A stretch of DNA of 64,000 nt, from contig CAVUDD010000005.1 in assembly GCA_963740205.1 (NCBI GenBank), positions 372,001-436,000 on the forward strand, read 5' to 3'. The notes below the pieces were generated by a model. That model saw nothing but the letters and a program-made list of their open reading frames with translations. It was not told where the DNA came from and ran no database searches. Source of the DNA: UBA2137 sp963740205. Its GTDB lineage: Bacteria > Pseudomonadota > Alphaproteobacteria > Micavibrionales > Micavibrionaceae. The position numbers were made by a program, and so were the translations under genes. This document shows positions 35,258-44,716 of this stretch, one piece after another; within the stretch, counting starts at the first letter, position 1, and the number at the start of each line of letters is the position of its first letter.

Positions 35258-37621
35258 ATGCTCTCACGTAACCTCGAACAATCTTTACATCGCGCACTAT
35301 CTACTGCAAATGCCCGCGGACATGAGTATGCAACTTTAGAACATCTATTATTGTCTTTGACAGAAGATCAGGATGCAATGGCGGTTTTACGCTCATGTGG
35401 AATTATTCTCATCGACCTGCGAGAGCAACTAGAACATTATCTTGATAACGAGTTGGGATATCTTGTTAATAAGGGCGCTGATGAGGCAAAGCCAACAACG
35501 GCATTTCAACGTGTTTTACAACGAGCAGCCATTCATGTGCAGTCTTCTGGCCGCGAAGAAGTAACAGGTGCAAATGTTTTAGTGGCTTTATTCTCGGAGC
35601 GTGAAAGTCATGCGGTCTATTTCCTCCAAGAACAGGAAATGACGCGCTTTGATGCCGTAAATTACATCTCACATGGTATAGCAAAGGTTCCTGGTGCTGC
35701 GCCTGTCGCGCGTCCGCCAGAGGGTGTAGATGAGGGCCATGATTTGGGCGGCAAACCTGATGGTGCAGGCGATGCTCTCAATTCATATTGTGTGAATTTG
35801 AATGATAAAGCTAAATCGGGAAAAATCGATCCTCTGATTGGACGTGAGGAAGAGGTAAATAGAACGATTCAGGTTCTGTGCCGTCGTTCAAAAAACAATC
35901 CGCTTTATGTAGGTGATCCTGGTGTTGGAAAAACAGCTATAGCAGAGGGGCTTGCCAAAAAGATTGTTGATCGCGAAGTTCCTGATGTTCTTCTTGAATC
36001 CACTATTTACTCTCTGGATATGGGCGTATTATTGGCCGGAACGCGCTATAGAGGTGATTTTGAAGAGCGCCTTAAATCAGTTATTCAGGAAATACAAGAT
36101 ATTGAACATGCCATCCTGTTTATAGATGAAATCCATACGATTATTGGGGCTGGTGCAACGAGTAGTGGGGCAATGGATGCCTCCAATCTTCTTAAGCCTG
36201 CACTTGCAAATGGAACAATTAGATGTATTGGGTCAACCACTTATAAAGAGTATCGCAACTACTTTGAAAAAGATCGTGCACTTGTGAGGCGTTTCCAGAA
36301 AATTGATGTTAAAGAGCCAAGTGTAGATGACACAATTAAAATTTTAGAAGGTTTGCAGATATATTTTGAGAGGCATCATAAGGTCGAATACACATCCGAA
36401 GCCATTCATGCGGCTGTTGAATTATCCGACCGTTATATTGGCGACCGCAAGCTTCCTGATAAGGCAATTGACATTATTGACGAGGTAGGTGCAGCTCAGA
36501 TGCTTGTACCTGCCGACCAGCGTAAAAAAATTATAACTCTTGAGGATATCGAGGGTGTTGTTGCAGCCATAGCGCGCATGCCCACAAAAACAGTTACCAA
36601 GGATGATAAGGAGCTTCTTGCCAACCTTGAGCGTGATTTGAAAACACTTGTCTTTGATCAAGATAATGCAATTGATATGTTATCTGACTCTATTAAAATG
36701 GCACGCGCAGGACTGCGTGATGTCGAAAAACCTATTGGATCTTATTTGTTCTCTGGCCCAACTGGAGTAGGTAAAACAGAGGTCGCAAAGCAGCTTTCCA
36801 AAACTTTAGGTGTTGAACTTATCCGTTTTGACATGTCCGAATATATGGAACGCCATTCAATTGCGCGCTTGATTGGTACACCGCCTGGCTATGTTGGGTT
36901 CGATCAAGGTGGATTACTCACTGATCAGGTTGATCAGAATCCACATAGCGTTCTTCTTCTTGATGAAATCGAAAAGGCTCATCCTGATATTTACAATATA
37001 CTTCTGCAAGTCATGGATTACGGTAAATTGACTGATAATAATGGGAAAACCATCGATTTCCGCAATATCATTCTTATCATGACAACCAACGCTGGCGCAG
37101 CACAGCTTGCCAAAGCCCCTGTTGGGTTTGAGCGTGAGGTACGTGTCGATGATGACTACGAAGAAATTAACCGCGTCTTTTCACCAGAATTCCGTAACAG
37201 GTTAGACTCCATAGTTCCGTTTAAAGCTTTGAGTCCCAAAACGGTCGTTAAGGTCGTCGATAAATTCATCATGCAACTTGAGGCTCAATTGTCCGAAAAG
37301 AATGTTACAATTACATTGCATGACAAGGCGCGCGAATACCTTGCCAAGAAAGGCTATGACCCTGCAATGGGTGCGCGTCCTCTTTCTCGTGTCATTCAGG
37401 AAAAGATTAAGCGTCGCCTAGCCGAAGAAATCCTATTTGGTGAGCTTTCAGGAAAAGGTGGAGCTGTGACTATTGATGTCAAAGATAATGAACTGACATT
37501 TGAAATAGAGGCAGATGAAGTTAAGCCAGCAAAGAAAACCCCAACTAAGAAAGCTGCATCTGCAAAGGCGAGTAAGCCCAAAAAGGGTAAGCCTAAAACG
37601 AAAAAAGAAAACGCAAAATAG
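35258..37621 (+). CDS. clpA: ATP-dependent Clp protease ATPase subunit ClpA
   Basis: A 787-residue AAA+ unfoldase working with ClpP and ClpS. The N-domain LSRNLEQSLHRALSTAN is followed by two AAA modules: Walker A VGDPGVGKTAIAEGLAKK and SGPTGVGKTEVAKQLSK, Walker B LFIDEIHTIIGAGA and LLLDEIEKAHPD, and pore loops GTRYRGDFEER and GYVGFDQGG. The C-terminus after about residue 755 is an unusually long Lys/Ala-rich tail (KPAKKTPTKKAASAKASKPK). Shine-Dalgarno AGGA precedes ATG. Confidence 0.96.
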   Translation: MLSRNLEQSLHRALSTANARGHEYATLEHLLLSLTEDQDAMAVLRSCGIILIDLREQLEHYLDNELGYLVNKGADEAKPTTAFQRVLQRAAIHVQSSGREEVTGANVLVALFSERESHAVYFLQEQEMTRFDAVNYISHGIAKVPGAAPVARPPEGVDEGHDLGGKPDGAGDALNSYCVNLNDKAKSGKIDPLIGREEEVNRTIQVLCRRSKNNPLYVGDPGVGKTAIAEGLAKKIVDREVPDVLLESTIYSLDMGVLLAGTRYRGDFEERLKSVIQEIQDIEHAILFIDEIHTIIGAGATSSGAMDASNLLKPALANGTIRCIGSTTYKEYRNYFEKDRALVRRFQKIDVKEPSVDDTIKILEGLQIYFERHHKVEYTSEAIHAAVELSDRYIGDRKLPDKAIDIIDEVGAAQMLVPADQRKKIITLEDIEGVVAAIARMPTKTVTKDDKELLANLERDLKTLVFDQDNAIDMLSDSIKMARAGLRDVEKPIGSYLFSGPTGVGKTEVAKQLSKTLGVELIRFDMSEYMERHSIARLIGTPPGYVGFDQGGLLTDQVDQNPHSVLLLDEIEKAHPDIYNILLQVMDYGKLTDNNGKTIDFRNIILIMTTNAGAAQLAKAPVGFEREVRVDDDYEEINRVFSPEFRNRLDSIVPFKALSPKTVVKVVDKFIMQLEAQLSEKNVTITLHDKAREYLAKKGYDPAMGARPLSRVIQEKIKRRLAEEILFGELSGKGGAVTIDVKDNELTFEIEADEVKPAKKTPTKKAASAKASKPKKGKPKTKKENAK

Positions 37622-37725
37622 TTTTAGCACGTATGAGTTAGTCGAGTTCACTATTGCCTTTTCAGGTGTTTTACGCCATGAGTTATAAGGTTAAAAACTA
37701 GAGAGCCTTAAGGCAGAGCATTTTC

Positions 37726-38124
37726 ATGGGTTTATTTTCGGCATTCAGTAATTTGTCGCCTGTACATATTAACTTCAAAACATTCTTCTCAAGTGCAAAG
37801 AAGATTGGGACGGACTCTTTTGGAAACCGTTACTATGAAGGTAAGCCTATAAAGGGATATTCGCGTCCGAGACGCTGGGTTATATATAAGGGGAAACCAG
37901 AAGCAACCGCCATTCCGCCTGAATGGCATGGCTGGATTCACCACCAAACTAACGTTATTCCAGAAGAGGGTGAAAAAAGCTTCCGTAGAAAATGGCAGAA
38001 GCCCTATACGCCCAATATGACAGGTACGGAAAAAGCCTATCGCCCTAAAGGACATATTCTTGAAGGTAGGAAAAGGGCAAAGGCAACGGGCGATTACGAA
38101 GCTTGGGATCCAAATAGTAAATAA
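37726..38124 (+). CDS. NDUFA12-family complex I accessory subunit
   Basis: A 132-residue homologue of mitochondrial NDUFA12 (B17.2), which associates with respiratory NADH:ubiquinone oxidoreductase. Signature stretches are KKIGTDSFGNRYYEGK, RRWVIYKGKPEATAIPPEWHG and WIHHQTN, with KPYTPNMTGTEKAYRPKGH near the end. It is a hallmark of Alphaproteobacteria and mitochondria. It starts a three-gene run with mlaD and the DUF2155 gene, an arrangement conserved in that class. Confidence 0.95.
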   Translation: MGLFSAFSNLSPVHINFKTFFSSAKKIGTDSFGNRYYEGKPIKGYSRPRRWVIYKGKPEATAIPPEWHGWIHHQTNVIPEEGEKSFRRKWQKPYTPNMTGTEKAYRPKGHILEGRKRAKATGDYEAWDPNSK

Positions 38125-38143
38125 GATTTAAGAGGGTTATTTT

Positions 38144-38626
38144 ATGAAACAGAATCTATTTGAAACAGTTTTGGGAGGCTTTGTTCTTCTTATTGCAATT
38201 GTATTTTTGTTCTTCAGTTTACGCGTAGCTGATGTTTCCTCATCATCAAGTGGGTATACTATTACTGCTGATTTTTCTGGTATAGGAGGGCTTCAAAAAG
38301 GTGACGATGTTCTCATTAGCGGCGTTAAGGTCGGTGCAGTTGAAGGTATAGAACTTCAGGAAGATAGTTACTTGGCTCGCGTCAGTATGATGGTTAATGA
38401 TGAAGTAAAAATTCCTGATGACACAGCGGCTTTGATCTCTTCTGAATCACTATTAGGTGGAAAATATATGCTTCTTGAACCAGGCGCTTCCGATACTTTA
38501 TTAGAAGAAGGCGGTGCAATTCTCTATACACAAGCTCCACAAAATCTTGAACAATTGCTTGGTCAGTTTATCTTTAGTGTTCAGAGCGACAAAGGCGATA
38601 AAGAAGACACATCTTCTCCAGAATAA
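38144..38626 (+). CDS. mlaD: MlaD phospholipid-transport MCE protein
   Basis: A 160-residue inner-membrane-anchored periplasmic MCE-domain protein of the Mla system, which keeps phospholipids out of the outer leaflet. One N-terminal span, FVLLIAIVFLFFSLRVAD, precedes the MCE domain: YTITADFSGIGGLQKGDDVL, SGVKVGAVEGIEL and the terminal SLLGGKYMLLEPGA. The other mla genes are not in the window. AGAGGG precedes the ATG. Confidence 0.93.
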   Translation: MKQNLFETVLGGFVLLIAIVFLFFSLRVADVSSSSSGYTITADFSGIGGLQKGDDVLISGVKVGAVEGIELQEDSYLARVSMMVNDEVKIPDDTAALISSESLLGGKYMLLEPGASDTLLEEGGAILYTQAPQNLEQLLGQFIFSVQSDKGDKEDTSSPE

Positions 38627-38635
38627 TAAGTGAAC

Positions 38636-39205
38636 ATGAAATTTTTCCTTACAAGTGTATCCAGTTTTTGTATTTTAGGAATAGCTGGAATTCTGTCCCC
38701 AGCAAATGCAAAGCCTATATCAACTTGGTATGATTATGAAGGTGTTGAATTGCGCGCCTTGGATAAAACAACAGCCAGATCAACTACATTCAAGGCTAAA
38801 GTAGGACAAACACTTAGATTTGGTGAGATATTTGTAAAAGTTAGGGCGTGCCGTAAACCCCCTGCCGTAGAAAAAGAAGAATCAGCAACTTTCATTCAGG
38901 TATGGGAAAAAGATAAAGAACAAGACGAGTCTCAATGGGTATTTTCAGGATGGATGTTTGCATCATCTCCTGCACTTTCTGCAATGGATCATCCGATTTA
39001 TGACGTTTGGGTTTTGTCATGTACTGGCGCAAATCCTGAGCCAGAACCTGAAATAGAAGAAGAAATTCAGGAAGAATTAAAAGAAGTAAATGGTGAGACT
39101 GCTGACGAAGAAAATGTAACGCCGGCGGTAACCGAAGATACAACTTCAGAAACAGATAAACTTATTGAAGGGCTTGTCGGGGATGAACCCGAGAGTTTAC
39201 GCTAA
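38636..39205 (+). CDS. DUF2155 family exported protein
   Basis: A 189-residue protein (ATG 38636; GTG two codons earlier is possible). The signal peptide ends SPANAK. The core WYDYEGVELRALDKTTARST, VGQTLRFGEIFVKVRACRKP and WVFSGWMFASSPALSAMDHP with VYDVWVLSC-type ending is the DUF2155 pattern (W-x-F-x-GWMFASSP). A Glu-rich tail of about 50 residues is not usual. The family neighbours NDUFA12 in alphaproteobacterial genomes. Function is unknown. Confidence 0.9.
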   Translation: MKFFLTSVSSFCILGIAGILSPANAKPISTWYDYEGVELRALDKTTARSTTFKAKVGQTLRFGEIFVKVRACRKPPAVEKEESATFIQVWEKDKEQDESQWVFSGWMFASSPALSAMDHPIYDVWVLSCTGANPEPEPEIEEEIQEELKEVNGETADEENVTPAVTEDTTSETDKLIEGLVGDEPESLR

Positions 39206-39282
39206 CGACACTTGATTAGAATCAAAAACAATTCATATTATTGGGGTAGATCAATATTTAAAAACATAGGGAATTTACTGAA

Positions 39283-39603
39283 ATGGCTATAAACGTATCC
39301 GACTCCGAATTTGAAAAAGAAGTTTTGAAATCCGACACACCTGTTGTTGTTGATTTTTGGGCGGAATGGTGTGGGCCATGCAAGGCTATGACACCATTGG
39401 TTGATGAGTTATCTCAGGAAATGGGTGACAAAATCAAAGTTGTTAAAGTCAATATAGATGAAAATCCTGACGCGCCTACAAAATACGGCGTGAGGGGCAT
39501 TCCTACGTTTATGGTTTTCAAGGGTGGCGAGGTGGCCGATACACACGTAGGTGGTATGAGCAAAACTCAGCTTTCCGAGTGGGTAGAAAAGGTTTCAGCG
39601 TAA
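39283..39603 (+). CDS. trxA: Thioredoxin
   Basis: A 106-residue cytosolic thioredoxin: VVVDFWAEWCGPCKAMTPLV has the WCGPC redox site, followed by KVNIDENPDAPTKYGVRGIP with the cis-Pro, and FKGGEVADTHVGG. It has typical length with no extension. The next gene, an exported DUF1223 protein that also has a thioredoxin-like CxxC motif, begins one base after this stop, so the two are probably co-transcribed. Confidence 0.97.
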   Translation: MAINVSDSEFEKEVLKSDTPVVVDFWAEWCGPCKAMTPLVDELSQEMGDKIKVVKVNIDENPDAPTKYGVRGIPTFMVFKGGEVADTHVGGMSKTQLSEWVEKVSA

Positions 39604-39604
39604 A

Positions 39605-40477
39605 GTGTCTCAAATTTTAAAAAATACATCTAAAGCCATGCAATTTTTTTGTATGGCTTTTCTCTTAGGCTTCTCAACACACGCTATGGCACAAGAGGAA
39701 ACAGGGGCAGTTGAAACTGTTGCAGAGTCACCGGCGCCAAGCCCTAAATATGCACTCATCGAGCTATTTACTGCACAATCATGCGTCTTTTGTCAGGATG
39801 CAGATGAGATTCTTGAGTCGCTTTCAAATATTCAGGGTGTGACAACTATTGCTTGCCACGTTGATTATTACCCTGCCGATACAGACCCGTTGGCAAATGA
39901 GTATTGTACGGAGCGGCAGAAAGATTATTTGAAATCCAAGGGTGTGAAACATATTTATACCCCGCACTTCGTGGTGGATGGACAATATTTTGTTGAGGCT
40001 AAACGTATAGAAATAGAGAAAATTATTCAGAAGACTGATAGAGAGCCAATCACAAATCTCACTATTGAGGCAAAAGATTCACCTACTTATTTCGTCGCAT
40101 TGCCAGATATGACAGATATGTTGAGTGCTGGTAAACCAGCTCGCGTTCTTCTATTTGGCGTTAATGAGCCTGTAAAATCTTCGCGAGGTAATTTTGAAAT
40201 GAAAAATGCGGCCTCTCAATATGGATTGCTTACCGAATGGGATGGCGCACCAAAGGATATCCAGTTTGATTTGGCAAACGACAAGGATATGGAGCGTCTT
40301 GTTGTTATGGTGCAGGCCGAGGATTTAAGGATTCTCGCAACAGGCGAAAAAATGTTGAACGAGGCTCAAACGACGCTTGAAAATCCTTATGAGGACATTG
40401 TAAACCCACCTGTTTCAGACGAAGTGAAGCGCTCTGAAGGTTTGCCAGTTCCTGAGGGGGCAGAACCTACGGAATAG
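39605..40477 (+). CDS. DUF1223 exported thioredoxin-like protein
   Basis: A 290-residue protein with signal segment FFCMAFLLGFSTHAMAQ. Its domain opens YALIELFTAQSCVFCQDADEI, the DUF1223 start with a C-x-x-C pair, then TTIACHVDYYPADTDPLANE and YTPHFVVDGQYFVEA. The family has a thioredoxin-like fold and is exported; the reaction is unknown. GTG 39605 gives the full signal peptide; ATG 39638 would shorten it but is possible. The tail is acidic and Pro-rich. Confidence 0.85.
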   Translation: MSQILKNTSKAMQFFCMAFLLGFSTHAMAQEETGAVETVAESPAPSPKYALIELFTAQSCVFCQDADEILESLSNIQGVTTIACHVDYYPADTDPLANEYCTERQKDYLKSKGVKHIYTPHFVVDGQYFVEAKRIEIEKIIQKTDREPITNLTIEAKDSPTYFVALPDMTDMLSAGKPARVLLFGVNEPVKSSRGNFEMKNAASQYGLLTEWDGAPKDIQFDLANDKDMERLVVMVQAEDLRILATGEKMLNEAQTTLENPYEDIVNPPVSDEVKRSEGLPVPEGAEPTE

Positions 40478-40479
40478 TC

Positions 40480-43266
40480 TTAGTGTGCTTCAGCCCAGCT
40501 TTTGGCTGTGCCGCTCTCGGCAATTAAGGGAATATCAAAATCCACAACACTTTCCATGATTTCCTTGATAAGCGCATCTGTTTTTTCTAACTCGCCATTG
40601 GGCACTTCCAATATCAATTCATCATGCACTTGAAGCAAGAGTTTGGCGCCTAAATTTGCCTCCTCCAATGCCTTTGGAATTTTATTCATCGCCAGTTTCA
40701 TAATATCTGCGGCTGTGCCTTGCAATGGAGCATTGATCGCTGCACGTTCACTGAAGTTTCTGCGTGCAGGATTTTTGTCATGAATACTACCTGTGTAACA
40801 TTTACGTCCAAACCACGTTTTCACAAATCCATTATCACGAGCCTCTGCTTTTTTCTGCTCCATATAATCTGCAAGCTCTGGAAAGCGTGCAAAGTAAGCC
40901 TTGATATAAGAAGCGGCCTCGCCGTTATCAATCCCCAGTTGCTTTGCCAATCCCCACGCCGAGATACCATAAATAATACCGAAGTTGATTGCTTTAGCTT
41001 TGCGACGGACATCGGATGTCATCTCTGCCATAGGCACATCAAAAACTTCCGAGGCTGTAGCTGCATGAATATCCAGCCCATCTTTGAATGCCTTTTTAAG
41101 CTTAGAAATATTTGCAATAACAGCAGCCAATCTCAATTCAATTTGGGAATAGTCAATGGATAGTAATGTGTGTTCATCATCTGCAATGAAGGCAGTACGA
41201 ATCTCGCGCCCCTCTTGTGTTCGTATGGGAATATTCTGAAGGTTGGGGTCGCTTGAGGATAGGCGCCCTGTACTTGTGCCAGCCATGTGGAATGATGTAT
41301 GTACGCGCCCTGTATGCGGATTAATTTCATTTTGCAGAGAGTCCGTATATGTACTTTTTAATTTGGAAAGTGATCTAAATTCCAGAATTTTTTGAACAAG
41401 TTCATTCCCGTTATCGGCTAGTTGTTCAAGAACATCTACAGAAGTTGACCAGTCACCTGTTTTGGTTTTCTTGCCACCCTCAAGGCCCATTTCATCAAAC
41501 AAAACCTGACCCAACTGTTTGGGTGAGGCGACATTAAATTCATGTCCTGATAGTTTATAAATTTCCTGTTCGACCTCAATGATACGTTTGCCGAAACGCG
41601 TACTCATTTCCTTGAGAATTTGTGGGTCAACCTTGATTCCATTTAATTCCATTTGCGCGATAACAGGAATAAGTGGGCGTTCAATGTTTTCGTATACGCT
41701 CATCATTTTTTCTGCAGCTAAACGAAGCTTTAAAGTATGCCAGAGACGTAATGTGATATCTGCATCTTCAGCTGCATACTCGGTGGCTTTATCAAGTGGG
41801 ACTTGTGCAAACGTGATTTGAGATTTACCTGTACCAGCAACTTCCTTGTACGGGATGGGCGCATGATCAAGGTACATTTTTGAAAGCTCATCCATACCAT
41901 TGGAGTGCGAACTCCCATCCAGCACATAGGAAATCAGCATAGTGTCATCAAGCGCTTGCGGATATATGCCATGTTTCATAAACATCTGAAGGTCGTATTT
42001 AATATTTTGACCGATTTTAAGAACCGATGGATCTTCCAGTAGAGGTTTCAAAAGAGCAAGAGCGCGATCAAATGGAATTTGCTTGATATCACCATCATTC
42101 ATACTACCGAAAAGATCACCTGATCCCGAACCATGTGCCAGAGGAATATAGGCGGCCTCACCAGGTTTAATGCAAAGTGAAATTCCGATTAAATCTGCCT
42201 TGGCTGGTGTAAGAGAACTGGTTTCCGTATCAATGGCAAAATGAGGGGCTTTACTGGCACGTTCAATCCACACCTTTAATGTCTCTTCATCATCAATGCA
42301 AATATATGTGTTGTCTTTGATGGGTGGAAACTTTGGTGAAATTGAGCTTGGCGTATCTGCATTTTTATTCTTTGCGTCTTCATCATTATCATTATTAAGC
42401 GTTATGCCTATGCGCGTTGCGACTGATTTAAAGCCTTGCTCCAAAAGGAATTTATTTAATTTATCTGTAAAAGGGTTTTCAAGTTTCAATCCATCAATTG
42501 AAATGGGAACGTCGACATTATCATCTAGCCGTACAAGCTGTTTCGAAATACGCGCCATATCTGCATTGTCTTGCAGTGTCTCACGTCTTTTATTTTGTTT
42601 AATCTCACCAGCACGCTCAAGCAATTCTTCGAGATTACCGTACTCATTAATCAAAAGGGCCGCCGTTTTCACGCCAATGCCTGGAACGCCTGGAACGTTA
42701 TCAACTGAGTCACCGGCAAGGGATTGGACATCAACAACCTTATCGGGGGTTACACCAAATTTCTTCATCACGTCGCTTTCATCCATGAAGGTTGCTTTCA
42801 TGGGGTCAAGCATGCGTACGCCTGGACGAATGAGTTGCATAAGGTCTTTGTCCGAAGACACAATGACAACTTCACGCCCCTCGGCCTCAGCAAGTTTAGC
42901 ATAGGTGGCAATCAGATCATCTGCTTCATAGCCTTCCAATTCCAATGAAGGTAAACCAAACGCCTCTGTGGCTTCACGGATAAGAGGAAATTGCGGAATA
43001 AGATCTTCGGGTGTCTCGTCACGGTTGGCTTTATACTCGGCATATATATCATTTCTGAAGTTTTTGCGCTGGGCATCAAAAATAACAGCGACTGCCCCTG
43101 CCTCGAAATCCTTAAGGAGTTTCACAAACATATTGGTGAACCCAAGGACTGCACCGACAGGTGTCCCGTCTTTGCGAGTTAGAGGTGGAAGTGCGTGATA
43201 GGCACGGAATATAAATCCCGAACCATCAACCAGATAGAGTGCGTCTGAGGTGTCCTTTTTTGTCAT
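40480..43266 (-). CDS. polA: DNA polymerase I
   Basis: A 928-residue enzyme for Okazaki-fragment processing and repair. The N-terminal 5' nuclease has LYLVDGSGFIFRAYHALPP and GYEADDLIATYAK; the 3'-5' exonuclease keeps AIDTETSSL, so proofreading acids are present, and EDADITLRLW. The polymerase domain has motif A LLSIDYSQIELR, motif B RRKAKAINFGIIYGIS and motif C LLQVHDELILEV. ATG 43266 is preferred to a GTG four codons earlier. It converges with the DUF1223 gene, two bases between stops. Confidence 0.97.
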   Translation of the reverse strand: MTKKDTSDALYLVDGSGFIFRAYHALPPLTRKDGTPVGAVLGFTNMFVKLLKDFEAGAVAVIFDAQRKNFRNDIYAEYKANRDETPEDLIPQFPLIREATEAFGLPSLELEGYEADDLIATYAKLAEAEGREVVIVSSDKDLMQLIRPGVRMLDPMKATFMDESDVMKKFGVTPDKVVDVQSLAGDSVDNVPGVPGIGVKTAALLINEYGNLEELLERAGEIKQNKRRETLQDNADMARISKQLVRLDDNVDVPISIDGLKLENPFTDKLNKFLLEQGFKSVATRIGITLNNDNDEDAKNKNADTPSSISPKFPPIKDNTYICIDDEETLKVWIERASKAPHFAIDTETSSLTPAKADLIGISLCIKPGEAAYIPLAHGSGSGDLFGSMNDGDIKQIPFDRALALLKPLLEDPSVLKIGQNIKYDLQMFMKHGIYPQALDDTMLISYVLDGSSHSNGMDELSKMYLDHAPIPYKEVAGTGKSQITFAQVPLDKATEYAAEDADITLRLWHTLKLRLAAEKMMSVYENIERPLIPVIAQMELNGIKVDPQILKEMSTRFGKRIIEVEQEIYKLSGHEFNVASPKQLGQVLFDEMGLEGGKKTKTGDWSTSVDVLEQLADNGNELVQKILEFRSLSKLKSTYTDSLQNEINPHTGRVHTSFHMAGTSTGRLSSSDPNLQNIPIRTQEGREIRTAFIADDEHTLLSIDYSQIELRLAAVIANISKLKKAFKDGLDIHAATASEVFDVPMAEMTSDVRRKAKAINFGIIYGISAWGLAKQLGIDNGEAASYIKAYFARFPELADYMEQKKAEARDNGFVKTWFGRKCYTGSIHDKNPARRNFSERAAINAPLQGTAADIMKLAMNKIPKALEEANLGAKLLLQVHDELILEVPNGELEKTDALIKEIMESVVDFDIPLIAESGTAKSWAEAH

Positions 43267-43305
43267 GATGACCCACACTATAGAGACGTGCGCGCCAACA
43301 CAATA

Positions 43306-44106
43306 TCAGGATGAGGTTACAGCGTAAAAACTCACAGCTGCGGCATTGGAGACATTAATTGAGGGGAGTTCCCCAAGCATTTCCAATCTGGCCACTTTGT
43401 TGCACGCATCTTTCACGGATGGACGAAGTCCAGGACCTTCTGCGCCCATAACAAGCAAGCATTTCTTTAAACCTTTGGCGGCCTCACCAATAGTTTCCTC
43501 TCCACGCTCATCAAGTGCAATACAAGTGTAACCGTGATCCCTGAATGTCTCTATGGCACGAGAGAGGTTGATTTCCGTGGCAACGGGTAAATATTCCACT
43601 GCCCCGCACGCGACCTTGGCAAGTGCTCCGTCAATGGTGGGTGCAAAGCGTGTCTGCATGACAAGTCCAGCCAAACCAAATGCGGCACCTGATCTCATAA
43701 TTGCACCAACATTATGTGGGTCGGTCACATGATCAAGCATAACAAAGACTGATTTTTCGTTTTTTCTCTCGCGGATAATCAAATCCATGGCGCTAATTTC
43801 GGGTAAATCATTGGTAAGGGCAGCAATACCCTGATGAACGGTATCGGCTCCCAGAGATTTATCAAGCTCTGCACGCGTTACCATATCGGGGTTCGGACGC
43901 TCTAGCCCTGCCTCATAGGCCTCTTTCATCACATCGGCAAAGCCTTCAAGTGCCTTTTCGGTGATATAGAACTTTTTAAATTTGCGCTTTGGATTCAAAA
44001 AAGCTGTGCGCACGGCATGTTGACCAAATAAATTGATTTTATGCTTGGCCGTTTTGGGTTGTTTCGGCTTTTTTGGGTATTTTGTAAAATTTTTATCGTT
44101 TTTCAT
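43306..44106 (-). CDS. rlmB: SpoU-family 23S rRNA 2'-O-ribose methyltransferase (RlmB-like)
   Basis: A 266-residue SAM-dependent RNA methyltransferase with a trefoil knot. The N-terminus has a Lys-rich tail, then NLFGQHAVRTAFLNPKR, the RlmB-type substrate domain. SPOUT motifs are VMLDHVTDPHNVGAIMRSGA (motif 1, with Asn and Arg), LLVMGAEGPGLRP (motif 2) and LPSINVSNAAAVSFYA (motif 3). G2251 is the expected target by family; TrmH-like specificity cannot be excluded. ATG 44106 is preferred to an in-frame start seven codons earlier. Confidence 0.88.
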   Translation of the reverse strand: MKNDKNFTKYPKKPKQPKTAKHKINLFGQHAVRTAFLNPKRKFKKFYITEKALEGFADVMKEAYEAGLERPNPDMVTRAELDKSLGADTVHQGIAALTNDLPEISAMDLIIRERKNEKSVFVMLDHVTDPHNVGAIMRSGAAFGLAGLVMQTRFAPTIDGALAKVACGAVEYLPVATEINLSRAIETFRDHGYTCIALDERGEETIGEAAKGLKKCLLVMGAEGPGLRPSVKDACNKVARLEMLGELPSINVSNAAAVSFYAVTSS

Positions 44107-44183
44107 GGGTGATAGTGTTACTCGCACTTGACAGGAAAAGCAAAAACCTTTTTATCTACAAGTCGCTATTATTGATTCAGTGT

Positions 44184-44268
44184 GGAGGAGTGGCCGAGTG
44201 GTTAAAGGCAGCAGACTGTAAATCTGCCCTCTTAGAGTACGTTGGTTCGAATCCAGCCTCCTCCACCA
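44184..44268 (+). tRNA. tRNA-Tyr (GTA)
   Basis: An 85-base class II tRNA. The anticodon arm GCAGA CTGTAAA TCTGC gives GTA. It has acceptor stem GGAGGAG/CTCCTCC, a long variable arm, T-arm GTTGGTTCGAATCCAGC and encoded CCA. Confidence 0.97.
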
Positions 44269-44474
44269 TTTTTCTAAATTCCCTATATAATATATGTCGC
44301 GCTACAAGGGGTCTTAAAAGGCTAAGTGATATTAAGCGATTTAATGCTCAAATTATTTAAGACCAAGGTTTAATGGGAATCAGGAAGATTTTTTAATCTT
44401 TCTTGTAAAGAAACGCTTGATTTTTAGTGTGGTTACCTATTATAAAGCACTGTCTTTAAGGCAACATCTCTTGC

Positions 44475-44550
44475 GTCCCGTTCGTCTAGAGGCCTAGGAC
44501 ACCGCCCTTTCACGGCGGCAACACGGGTTCGAATCCCGTACGGGACGCCA
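44475..44550 (+). tRNA. tRNA-Glu (TTC), integration target
   Basis: A 76-base tRNA with anticodon arm CCGCC CTTTCAC GGCGG (TTC), acceptor stem GTCCCGT/ACGGGAC, T-arm CACGGGTTCGAATCCCGT and encoded CCA. Its 3' end (from 44532) is repeated at 56198, marking it as the attachment site of the adjoining island. Confidence 0.97.
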
Positions 44551-44554
44551 ATTA
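44532..44554 (+). repeat. attL: 3' end of tRNA-Glu and adjoining bases
   Basis: ATCCCGTACGG followed by GACG and CCAATTA overlaps the tRNA T-arm and acceptor stem. It matches attR at 56198 except that GACG is missing there. Confidence 0.7.
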
Positions 44555-44663
44555 CTTAAATTTTACCATCCAATACAATCCAAAAAACACTAGGTAAATC
44601 AACGGTTTTAGACTATAATTTGTCTAAAGGCGTCCGATGCCCTCCACCTAAATCCTAGAAAAA

Positions 44664-44714
44664 TGGTGGCTTTATTGGTGGCCTTCCAAAATGCAGAAAT
44701 GTAAAGGCCACCAG
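44664..44714. repeat. Left-end GGTGGCC repeats, likely integrase arm sites
   Basis: TGGTGGCTTTATTGGTGGCC at 44664-44683 contains two direct GGTGGC copies, and an inverted copy GGCCACC lies at 44706-44712, just before the integrase start. A similar direct pair lies at the right end (56120-56138). Confidence 0.6.
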
Positions 44715-44716
44715 AA